Part shown: piece after piece, positions 1 through 5,259 of the stretch
Position numbering within the stretch: position 1 is the first letter of the stretch
Layout: each line of letters opens with the position of its first letter
Assembly: GCA_937892405.1 (NCBI GenBank)
Contig: CALAFS010000174.1
Span: 1-8,526, forward strand
Direction: 5' to 3'
DNA: 8,526 nucleotides
Source: an uncultured Clostridia bacterium
Lineage (GTDB): Bacteria > Bacillota > Clostridia > Oscillospirales > CAG-272
Program-made: the position numbers and the translations under genes
Notes under the pieces: model-generated
Seen by the model: the letters and a program-made list of their open reading frames with translations, nothing else
Databases searched by the model: none
What the model was told of the DNA's origin: nothing

Positions 1-246
1 AATATCGGATGTAGTCGTTGACGGTATTTTTTGTATATGCTCGGGAGTATCTTTGATTCCCGTTAAATAGTCAAGGCTGATGTTGTAATACTTTGCTAAT
101 TTAATATATTTGTCAATTCCCATCATTTGTTTGCCGAGTTCGTATCTGCTGTATTGCGTTTGTTGAATTTGCAAAACTTCAGCGATTTCGGCTTGACTTT
201 TGTCATTGTCTTCGCGGATATCTTTTAGACGCTGATAGTAATTCAT
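1..246 (-). CDS. XRE/Cro-CI-type helix-turn-helix repressor, C-terminus beyond window
   Basis: The gene reads leftward from ATG at 246 and stays open for all 82 visible codons, so its 3' end lies outside the window. The start is supported by AGGAGT (252-257, minus strand) five bases upstream. The protein opens MNYYQRLKDIREDNDKSQ and residues about 5-60 form a canonical Cro/CI helix-turn-helix: a K-D-I-R-E-D-N-D-K-SQ-x-EIA helix, a recognition helix around QQTQYSRYELGK, and the closing motif KLAKYYNISLDYLTGIKD that is standard in this family. Such proteins are dimeric DNA-binding repressors. The gene is divergent from the rightward operon and faces a palindrome across that operon's promoter, which suggests it represses the operon and probably itself. 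It is visibly more AT-rich than the morphogenesis genes. The visible part ends in a Thr/Ser-rich stretch after the domain, so a C-terminal dimerisation or cleavage domain could follow but cannot be seen. Confidence 0.9.
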   Translation of the reverse strand, partial: MNYYQRLKDIREDNDKSQAEIAEVLQIQQTQYSRYELGKQMMGIDKYIKLAKYYNISLDYLTGIKDTPEHIQKIPSTTTSDI

Positions 247-270
247 GGCAAACTCCTTTTTTTTTATTTT

Positions 271-298
271 ATCATAGAATTTATAAATACTATTGACA
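271..298 (-). promoter_or_regulatory. Possible leftward promoter of the repressor gene
   Basis: On the minus strand a TATGAT -10 box (plus positions 271-276) sits 16 bases downstream of TGTCAA (293-298), a poor -35 match that coincides with the -35 box of the rightward promoter. The transcript would start shortly before the ribosome-binding site at 252-257. The overlap with the palindrome at 283-309 would allow autoregulation. The -35 match is weak, so this is a tentative call. Confidence 0.4.
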
Positions 299-309
299 TT
301 AGTATTTAT
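283..309. promoter_or_regulatory. Operator: 10-bp inverted repeat over the -35 box
   Basis: ATAAATACTA (283-292) and TAGTATTTAT (300-309) are perfect reverse complements separated by seven bases, and the central TTGACA is exactly the -35 hexamer of the rightward promoter. ATTAGT also occurs twice on the plus strand, at 298-303 and 308-313, one helical turn apart. A dimeric repressor bound here would block RNA polymerase. Assignment of the adjacent XRE protein as the ligand is inference from position. Confidence 0.75.
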
Positions 310-321
310 TAGTGCTATAAT
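293..321 (+). promoter_or_regulatory. Consensus SigA promoter for the rightward operon
   Basis: A perfect -35 box TTGACA (293-298) and a perfect -10 box TATAAT (316-321) are separated by 17 bases, and the TG one base upstream of the -10 box makes an extended -10 element. Transcription should begin near 328-330, leaving a leader of about 80 bases before the first gene. A promoter this close to consensus needs tight repression, which fits the operator lying on its -35 box. Confidence 0.9.
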
Positions 322-331
322 GATGATAAAC

Positions 332-347
332 AGAACTATTTAGTTCT
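332..347 (+). promoter_or_regulatory. Inverted repeat at the start of the leader
   Basis: AGAACTA (332-338) and TAGTTCT (341-347) are perfect reverse complements separated by TT. The dyad lies just after the predicted transcription start. It could be a second protein-binding site (with an arm sequence unlike the upstream operator) or a hairpin protecting the 5' end of the mRNA. The sequence does not decide between these. Confidence 0.5.
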
Positions 348-408
348 TAAAATCCGCCGTCTGAGGAAAAAACAGGCGTCCGCCGATAGAGGCAGAAAGG
401 ACAAAATC

Positions 409-747
409 ATGGCAAAGTATCAAACGATCGTAGGAATCGAACGCAAGAAGGGAGAAATCGGAGATTTTCAGAAGACGCAGTATGATAACATCGTCATTCA
501 CCGCACGCAGGAATTTGACGAAGTTCGTGAGAACGCAGATCCCCTGTGCATGAACGCCGGTGTTCAGACGCTTGATCCGCTGAAGATCAAGTTTACCGAC
601 TTCGAGGATATCACCGGAGAGAATCCGGGCTCGTTCTCGAATTGTCCGGAGGAATATCTCGGCAAGTCGATGATCGTTTTCTTCGACGAAAAGGGCAAGT
701 TGCAGATGCTCCGCATTGTCGGATCCGATGGCGCAGTGAGGTTCTGA
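409..747 (+). CDS. Small protein, possibly a phage-type ssDNA-binding protein (gV-like role)
   Basis: This 112-aa protein is the first gene behind the strong promoter. The start is fixed by AAAGGA (396-401), seven bases upstream. It has no signal peptide or membrane segment. The N-terminal pattern GIERKKGEIGDFQKTQYDN (residues 9-27) resembles the 'KKGE...YDN' opening strand pair seen in small OB-fold ssDNA-binding proteins of Firmicutes mobile elements. The C-terminus (residues about 83-106, YLGKSMIVFFDEKGKLQMLRI) reads like the closing strands of such a fold. Filamentous phages place an abundant small ssDNA-binding protein near the start of their operon, which matches this position. The resemblance is from memory of family patterns, not from an alignment. 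An unrelated conserved small protein remains possible. Confidence 0.5.
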   Translation: MAKYQTIVGIERKKGEIGDFQKTQYDNIVIHRTQEFDEVRENADPLCMNAGVQTLDPLKIKFTDFEDITGENPGSFSNCPEEYLGKSMIVFFDEKGKLQMLRIVGSDGAVRF

Positions 748-757
748 CGAAGACATG

Positions 758-791
758 AAAAAAGCCCCGAGGGGACGGTGTCCTCTCGGGG
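758..791 (-). terminator. 12-bp hairpin between the first and second genes, U-tract on the minus strand
   Basis: CCCCGAGGGGAC (765-776) pairs with GTCCTCTCGGGG (780-791) across 12 positions with one G-U pair and a three-base loop. Six A residues at 758-763 give a U-tract only on the minus strand, so it is a textbook intrinsic terminator for leftward transcripts. On the plus strand it is followed by AAGTTATAAGG, so it would act there only as a pause, mRNA end-protector or cleavage barrier. It sits in the 5' leader of the gene starting at 809. Confidence 0.7.
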
Positions 792-808
792 TAAGTTATA
801 AGGAATGT

Positions 809-1147
809 ATGAGTAAAAAGCAGTCAGGAAAATATCAATCGGAAAACTTTTTCGCAGTCAATACCGGAAAAAACGCAAAGGGTCATCCGCAATATGTTTT
901 TGGGCAAAAGAACGGAAGATATAAGTCTTATGGTTTGACGACCCATCCGAATAAAACACACGAATTTGTTCAGTTATCGAAAAACCCGAATCCGAAGGAC
1001 TCGAGCACCGCTTATATTCAAAAAGGGGTCTTTTCTACTAAACTGAAATACTTAAGCAATCGTAAAACCGGTTGGAGTTTTGGTTCGGAGGATCGGGCAC
1101 TTGTGCAGCATTGGGTCAAAAAATATCGAAAAGCGCACAAAAAATAA
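809..1147 (+). CDS. Basic conserved-looking small protein of unknown function
   Basis: The protein is 112 aa from ATG 809, which follows AAGGA (800-804). An in-frame ATG at 755 would add 18 residues encoded by the terminator-like hairpin and lacks a good ribosome-binding site, so 809 is preferred. It is lysine-rich, cytoplasmic, and free of cysteine and membrane segments. Recognisable blocks are FFAVNTGKNAKGHPQYVFGQ (residues 13-32), YKSYGLTTHP, LSKNPNPKD and the tail TGWSFGSEDRALVQHWVKKY. The GHPQYVFGQK/KSYGLTTHP/KNPNPKD pattern reminds me of uncharacterised short proteins in clostridial mobile elements, but I cannot assign a domain. Its basic character and place next to the putative ssDNA-binding gene suggest nucleic-acid binding or DNA metabolism, which is inference only. 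Confidence 0.7.
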   Translation: MSKKQSGKYQSENFFAVNTGKNAKGHPQYVFGQKNGRYKSYGLTTHPNKTHEFVQLSKNPNPKDSSTAYIQKGVFSTKLKYLSNRKTGWSFGSEDRALVQHWVKKYRKAHKK

Positions 1148-1199
1148 AAGATGGATACGCGGCAAGCCGCAAGGACACACAAGGTGTCAACCCATCTTT
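1147..1199. other. Predicted three-way-junction structure just after the stop codon
   Basis: An outer 8-bp stem, AAAGATGG (1147-1154) with CCATCTTT (1192-1199), encloses two hairpins: GCGG/CCGC (1159-1162 with 1167-1170, loop CAAG) and GACAC/GTGTC (1174-1178 with 1184-1188, five-base loop). The plus strand upstream is A-rich, so the minus strand reads TTTTATTTTTT after the structure, again terminator-like for leftward transcripts. In single-stranded DNA the same fold could serve as a packaging signal or replication origin. It starts in the last base of the preceding stop codon. Confidence 0.55.
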
Positions 1200-1283
1200 C
1201 GTATATAGTATACGCTATAATTTGCGAAAAGTCAATAGCAAATTTGAAAAAAGGTCATTCCACTCTTTCCGGAGGAGTGTTTT
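1200..1283. promoter_or_regulatory. Dyad-rich intergenic control or origin-like region
   Basis: Three further dyads are packed here. CGTATA (1200-1205) and TATACG (1209-1214) form a 15-base palindrome. AATTTGC (1219-1225) and GCAAATT (1238-1244) form a 7-bp inverted repeat. CACTC (1261-1265) and GAGTG (1275-1279) are followed by TTTT (1280-1283), a weak plus-strand terminator or attenuator. A perfect TATAAT stands at 1216-1221, but no acceptable -35 box lies 16-18 bases upstream, so promoter activity would need an activator. In filamentous phages the structured intergenic region holds the origins and packaging hairpin. That role is possible but unproven. Confidence 0.4.
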
Positions 1284-1313
1284 GATAAAAACAAAGAAAC
1301 AGATGGAGGAAAA

Positions 1314-1643
1314 ATGCGAAAAGCGAAACAGAATGCCCGAAGTCCGTCGAAGACGATGAAGAATTCACTTCGGAGAATGTTTTTCGCCGGGTTTCATGTC
1401 GGGCAGAAAAGCAAGTGTAAAAATAAGAGCACCGGCAAAAAGCGTAAGGCGAAAACTTCACCGCGGCGTCGCACAAGTCGCAGAGATCAGGATCTTTATA
1501 TTTTGTGTTTGCGCAATGCTGCCCGCGAGCTGAGCGGTTGTGGTGCAAGCGATACGGAGATCAGGAAAGCGGCGCGTGCCGATTATAAGAACGCGGTGAA
1601 AGACAAAGATTTCCGCGCGTATTTGCATCGCGAGTACGAATGA
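1314..1643 (+). CDS. Small highly basic protein of unknown function
   Basis: The protein is 109 aa, and ATG 1314 is supported by GGAGG (1305-1309) with a short four-base spacer. Residues 1-57 are strongly basic (KCKNKSTGKKRKAKTSPRRR, 34-53) with one short hydrophobic patch, RRMFFAGFHVG (20-30). Residues 58-109 are charged and probably helical. There is no signal peptide and no full membrane span, so it is not an obvious coat protein. Its charge suggests binding to DNA or RNA, or to a phosphate-rich partner. It follows the dyad-rich region and ends 13 bases before the next gene, whose GGAGGTG site lies in the gap, so it is probably co-transcribed. An internal ATG at 1356 or 1377 is a possible alternative start. 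No family is recognised. Confidence 0.65.
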   Translation: MRKAKQNARSPSKTMKNSLRRMFFAGFHVGQKSKCKNKSTGKKRKAKTSPRRRTSRRDQDLYILCLRNAARELSGCGASDTEIRKAARADYKNAVKDKDFRAYLHREYE

Positions 1644-1656
1644 GGGAGGTGAAAAC

Positions 1657-2496
1657 ATGAAGAAAATAGCATTGATCCTCGCGGCGATCTTCGTCATCGG
1701 TGCTCTGACCGGGACGATCACGGCATTTGCCAAAGACAAGGGCAACGCCACTCCGTCGGGTGAGGGTGAAACCATTACAGCCGGCGGCGGAAGTTCGGGG
1801 GGATCTTCTTCAAAGCCTTCCGGTAGCGGAACGGCGACGGTAATTCCCTCTTCGGATCCGACCTTCAGTTCGGCGATCTCGAAAGAAAAGTTGCGACAGC
1901 AGATCGACTTTTCCACGCCCTTCACTCTGAATCAGGAGTCGGACGGCTGGGCACTCTGGACGGATCCCGGATTTACGGTGACGCAGTCCGCCGGCAACCT
2001 CACGGTCAAGAATACGCAGTATTCCTATATCGGGAGTGACGGCATTGATACAAAGTGCGATTTCATCTTCCGCATGTCGAAAGATTACAACCGCACGGAC
2101 ACTCACTATTCCGCGTCTTTTGATCTTCTCGGCTCTATGTCGGGGACGCTGATCTCGCAGATCTATGTCAGTCTGGAAGACGCGGCAGGTACTTACAATT
2201 CGGTGCAACTTCTGCGAATCCACAACGAACAGCTGTATGCCGTTGACAAGGACAAGGGCGAGGTGAAGATAGCAAACATTACTTACGCGACCGCACTCAA
2301 TATCTCCTATCATGTCAACATGCTCACCCACAAGGTGCAGATCTGGGTCGGGACGAAGTATGCCGGAGAGTACACCCTCGATACAAGCGCGGTAAACGAC
2401 ACGACGGCGAACCAGTATTTTGCATTTTATTGCAAACCGGACCCCGAAAATGTGAACCGCGGAATTACACTCGATAACATCAAAATTTACTATTAA
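1657..2496 (+). CDS. Secreted beta-rich surface protein with Gly/Ser linker
   Basis: The protein is 279 aa behind a near-perfect ribosome-binding site, GGAGGTG. Residues 1-25 form a signal peptide or anchor (MKKIALILAAIFVIGALTG, with AFA at 23-25 as a plausible cleavage site). Residues about 30-68 are a flexible Gly/Ser/Thr/Pro linker, including GGGSSGGSSSKPSGSG. Residues about 75-279 are a beta-strand-rich domain without cysteine pairs expected for rigidity: only two cysteines are seen. It ends in TLDNIKIYY, a closing strand typical of concanavalin A-like or carbohydrate-binding beta-sandwiches. A linker-tethered binding domain recalls adsorption proteins of filamentous phages, and a role in host or glycan attachment is likely but inferred. 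A host-surface lipoprotein is unlikely because there is no lipobox cysteine near the signal peptide end. Confidence 0.75.
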   Translation: MKKIALILAAIFVIGALTGTITAFAKDKGNATPSGEGETITAGGGSSGGSSSKPSGSGTATVIPSSDPTFSSAISKEKLRQQIDFSTPFTLNQESDGWALWTDPGFTVTQSAGNLTVKNTQYSYIGSDGIDTKCDFIFRMSKDYNRTDTHYSASFDLLGSMSGTLISQIYVSLEDAAGTYNSVQLLRIHNEQLYAVDKDKGEVKIANITYATALNISYHVNMLTHKVQIWVGTKYAGEYTLDTSAVNDTTANQYFAFYCKPDPENVNRGITLDNIKIYY

Positions 2497-2511
2497 CGAA
2501 AGGAAAAAGCA

Positions 2512-3048
2512 ATGAGCAGAAGCACAAAAAGAATGTTCGTATGGACGGCTTTCGTCCTCGCGCTGGTCATCGGACTCGGCGTTCTGACTTCGGGTTTCAC
2601 TTCTTGGAAGCCCGATGATATCAAAAACAAATTCGAGAAGAAACGCAACGAAGACAATCTCATCATCTCGGAGGTGGTCGACCTGAAAACCGGAAAGTCG
2701 ACGGTTTCCGATGTTCGCTACGAGGTTGACGAAAACCTTGTCGTGACGCTGAACGGCGTAGCTTCGGCGCAGGAAGATATTGTCTACGGAAAGATCGTTC
2801 TTCCTGCCGGCACCTATTCTTTCACCGGTGCCCCGGAATCCACCAACAAGACTTACCTTCTCGGTCTTCGTAAGACCGGCACGACCGGAGATCTGACGAC
2901 CCGCTCTGATATGGGTGCGTTCACGGTTGCGTCTTCGACGACCTACGACATCGTGATCCGTGTCATGGAAAATTGCAGTTTCAACGATGTGAAGATCTAT
3001 CCCGTCATCGTAAAGGGCGCCACTCCCGGCGAATTCTGGCAGAAGTAA
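2512..3048 (+). CDS. Membrane-anchored beta-rich protein, probable structural or receptor-binding role
   Basis: The protein is 178 aa. The start follows AAAGGA in the 15-base gap after the previous gene. Residues 1-8 are positively charged and residues about 9-27 form a membrane span (FVWTAFVLALVIGLGVLTSG), followed by a charged stalk (DDIKNKFEKKRNEDN) and a beta-rich domain from about residue 50. The blocks VYGKIVLPAGTYSFTGAPES, TYLLGLRKT, and YDIVIRVMENCSFNDVKIYP resemble the small jelly-roll modules found at the ends of Gram-positive phage tail proteins, where a 'tfnnv.iyPmi' strand closes the fold. With no typical cleavage site after the hydrophobic stretch, it may stay anchored before assembly. 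It is a candidate minor virion or receptor-binding protein and pairs naturally with the 279-aa protein upstream. Confidence 0.7.
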   Translation: MSRSTKRMFVWTAFVLALVIGLGVLTSGFTSWKPDDIKNKFEKKRNEDNLIISEVVDLKTGKSTVSDVRYEVDENLVVTLNGVASAQEDIVYGKIVLPAGTYSFTGAPESTNKTYLLGLRKTGTTGDLTTRSDMGAFTVASSTTYDIVIRVMENCSFNDVKIYPVIVKGATPGEFWQK

Positions 3049-3049
3049 A

Positions 3050-3088
3050 ACAAAAGATTTCCTCCTCGGGTCGCTCCCGAGGAGGAAA
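3050..3088. terminator. Perfect 13-bp hairpin between the 178-aa and 683-aa genes
   Basis: TTTCCTCCTCGGG (3058-3070) pairs perfectly with CCCGAGGAGGAAA (3076-3088) around the loop TCGCT. The plus strand continues directly into the next ribosome-binding site, with no U-run. The minus strand reads TCTTTTGTTTT after the stem, a terminator signature for leftward transcripts. On the mRNA it would act as a stable barrier, a partial attenuator or a 3'-end protector for the upstream genes. In M13-type phages a hairpin terminator also sits just before the adsorption gene, so the position is meaningful. Confidence 0.7.
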
Positions 3089-3103
3089 AGGAGGTGAAAA
3101 CAA

Positions 3104-5155
3104 ATGAAAAAACGAACGCTTGTACTATCCCTATTCTTGCTCATAGTGCAGGCATTTTTTGTTGTCGTTCCGGTCTTTGCCGCCGAGGAAAGTACAGAGA
3201 CGGTAACAAAAGAAGAAGCTGTATCCTTTGCGAAAACGACGATCGAGCAGGACATGGCGGACAAACTGACGGATCTTATCAGTTATGTAGGCGCCGTTAC
3301 CAACGATGTGTCCTTGATTGCATTCACGGCGGAACGCACAAAGGATACAACGGATAGGTTTAACCTTTATTTCTATCTTTATGTGCCTTATTTATCGTCG
3401 AGAGGCACAATTACCTCGGCGAATGTGACGATCGCCAAAACGGCAGACAGCACGCCGCAGGTTCTGACACTCAAGCAGATCGACCGTCAGAACACCGTGT
3501 ATAAATACGCGTTGATGAATGTTTTGGGTTCGGATCTGAATTATGACGGCAAGAAGATGATCTCGTTTGAAGTCTTTAACTTCGGGCTGAATTCCGTCAG
3601 TTATCCGGCGGTCGGGTACGCCTTTTCCGGCGGAAAAGCGGAAAGCTCCGCGACCTTGACCTATGATGTCGATCAGAGCGACGCGACGATGACTTCTACC
3701 TCGGTAGACGAAAAAGGAAAAAAATATCGACATTATAATTTGGCAACGCCGAATGTGATGAAAGACGAGACGCTTTCGCTGAATACTACGCTTGTCTCCG
3801 AACGCGTGACGACGCCGACAGCGGATAAGTACATGCAGATCAATACCGCGATGATTACAATCCCGAATAAGTATTTTGACCTTTACGGCAAGCTCGCGGA
3901 AGTGGAGTATATCTATTCCCTGTGGGACAAGGTGCCGATGTTGGTGACGGACGATGAAACTTTCTATAAACGAATTGCTCTTACAACCGGAAATCCATAT
4001 ATGACGGAGTGGCGTGTTTCGACGACTGTTTCCGATGCACCGATTCAAATTCCAAAGGCAGCAGAATATGAAAATTATCTTCCTCTTTCTATTGCATTTT
4101 GCTTCTATGTAAATTCTATCGGCACCACAAAGGGCAGCCAATACGATGTATCCTCGGAGACAATTCTTAAGAATTTTCAGAATTACCTGAAATATTACAA
4201 TGAGTTGCTTGAATCGATTTATGCGAAAGATCCTTCACTGAAAAATATTGTTTTCGGAGATGACTCGAAGGAAAACATGGATCTGATCGCCCGAATGCTT
4301 CCGTATTTTGACAACGATTTCGACTCTCTGATGTTCGCATGCCATAAGAAGGATATTCTCACTTCGGTAAAAGCGTCCGATGTTATCAAGTCGGAATCCT
4401 ACGCTTCGGCAAATGACTGGTGGACAAAATTTTGGAGCGGAAATCTTTTTCGTCTGAATGTCGATGACTCGGTAACACTTTCGGGAATTTCGGTTTTTGA
4501 CAATGCGGATCTCTCAAAGACGGACGAAGAGCTTTCCAAAAAATATTGTATCGACCCGACGGAAATTTATAAACTTCGTTCGCTTGCCTCGCTTAGCAAT
4601 ACGCACAAGATCTGTTTTCTTCGGTATGCTACGACCGAATACAATGTGTACGGGAATATAAAGTCGTCTTCTGGCGGCATTGGTGTAATCGATGATCCGT
4701 ATACTTACGGATTCAGTGATAAAAACAATACCAAAATTGCCGGCAGTGGTTATTATTGCGAAAATTCGATTATCGAAGACTTTCAGATCCTGAAGTTGCA
4801 TTTTGAAAAGACCGATCAAAAACTCGGCACAATCGTCCGGACGACGATTCTTGTGGAAGATGAAAATCATGATTATACCGGTGGACTCGAAAGCGGCGAC
4901 AAGCTCAAAGACGAAAAATCTCAAAATCCGTTTGCCGGTCTTTTGGACTGGCTGAACGGACTGTTTGACGGTTCGAAGCTCGATCTTCTCGGGAAGAGTT
5001 TCCGAATTCTTGTGATCGCCGTCGTCGCTTTTGTGATCCTGAGTCTGTCGCTCCGCCTGATTCCGAAGATCCGTGCCGCGGCACAAGCTCCGCGGGAAAA
5101 AGCGCCGAAAGAGCGACAGCGAAAATCCCGGGACAAGCATGACTCCGATTCATGA
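3104..5155 (+). CDS. Large secreted protein with C-terminal membrane anchor (pIII-like adsorption topology)
   Basis: The protein is 683 aa with a strong site, GGAGGTG (3090-3096). Residues 1-27 are a clear signal peptide (MKKRTLVLSLFLLIVQAFFV, then VPVFA/AEES as the likely cleavage region). A long extracellular part follows, with beta-rich segments in the first half and a more helical middle. Towards the end come an amphipathic NPFAGLLDWLNGLFDG stretch, a single membrane span at about residues 633-652 (RILVIAVVAFVILSLSL) and a basic cytoplasmic tail (APREKAPKERQRKSRDKHDS). Signal peptide, big exterior domain and C-terminal anchor are the topology of filamentous phage pIII, which mediates adsorption and release, although pIII of Ff phages is shorter (about 400 residues). 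The gene sits just upstream of the ATPase, as gene III precedes gene I in Ff phages. Its stop overlaps the next start (ATGA at 5152-5155). Homology to pIII cannot be shown; the role is inferred. Confidence 0.7.
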   Translation: MKKRTLVLSLFLLIVQAFFVVVPVFAAEESTETVTKEEAVSFAKTTIEQDMADKLTDLISYVGAVTNDVSLIAFTAERTKDTTDRFNLYFYLYVPYLSSRGTITSANVTIAKTADSTPQVLTLKQIDRQNTVYKYALMNVLGSDLNYDGKKMISFEVFNFGLNSVSYPAVGYAFSGGKAESSATLTYDVDQSDATMTSTSVDEKGKKYRHYNLATPNVMKDETLSLNTTLVSERVTTPTADKYMQINTAMITIPNKYFDLYGKLAEVEYIYSLWDKVPMLVTDDETFYKRIALTTGNPYMTEWRVSTTVSDAPIQIPKAAEYENYLPLSIAFCFYVNSIGTTKGSQYDVSSETILKNFQNYLKYYNELLESIYAKDPSLKNIVFGDDSKENMDLIARMLPYFDNDFDSLMFACHKKDILTSVKASDVIKSESYASANDWWTKFWSGNLFRLNVDDSVTLSGISVFDNADLSKTDEELSKKYCIDPTEIYKLRSLASLSNTHKICFLRYATTEYNVYGNIKSSSGGIGVIDDPYTYGFSDKNNTKIAGSGYYCENSIIEDFQILKLHFEKTDQKLGTIVRTTILVEDENHDYTGGLESGDKLKDEKSQNPFAGLLDWLNGLFDGSKLDLLGKSFRILVIAVVAFVILSLSLRLIPKIRAAAQAPREKAPKERQRKSRDKHDSDS

Positions 5156-5259
5156 AACGCTTCCCTGTCGTCAAATACCTTCTCCGATTTCTTCTGCTTG
5201 CCGTTCTGATCTATCTGACCGTGTACACCGGATCTACCTTTCTTGAGGCGCTGAAATGA
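5152..5259 (+). CDS. 35-aa single-span membrane peptide
   Basis: This short gene fills the gap between the two large proteins. It starts at ATG 5152, inside the ATGA that ends the 683-aa gene, and its own TGA (5257-5259) overlaps the ATG of the next gene (ATGA at 5256-5259). There is no good ribosome-binding site, so it is presumably translated by reinitiation. The peptide opens MKRFPVVKYLLRFLLLAVLI and ends YTGSTFLEALK, with residues about 8-25 forming one membrane span after a basic N-terminus. Filamentous phages carry several such tiny inner-membrane virion proteins (pVI, pVII, pIX), and in Ff phages one lies between genes III and I. That makes a tip protein or assembly partner of the ATPase a reasonable guess. 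The double overlap is strong evidence that it is a real gene. Confidence 0.75.
   Translation: MKRFPVVKYLLRFLLLAVLIYLTVYTGSTFLEALK

Noticed and set aside
755..808. Upstream ATG at 755 as start of the second gene
   Set aside because: The extra 18 codons are the hairpin sequence itself and no ribosome-binding site precedes 755. ATG 809 follows AAGGA.
1193..1221. Full promoter around TATAAT 1216-1221
   Set aside because: No acceptable -35 box lies 16-18 bases upstream and there is no TGn extended -10, so only the -10 match is recorded within the dyad-rich region.
1072..1359. 95-codon overlapping plus-strand frame
   Set aside because: It overlaps two better-supported genes, has no ribosome-binding site and runs through the structured intergenic region. 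The shorter frame from ATG 1152 (44 codons) was dropped for the same reasons.
1810..3264. 484-codon open frame on the minus strand
   Set aside because: It lies antisense to two well-supported genes with good ribosome-binding sites, crosses the intergenic hairpin, gives an Arg/Ser/His-rich protein without domain features, and has no promoter or start context.
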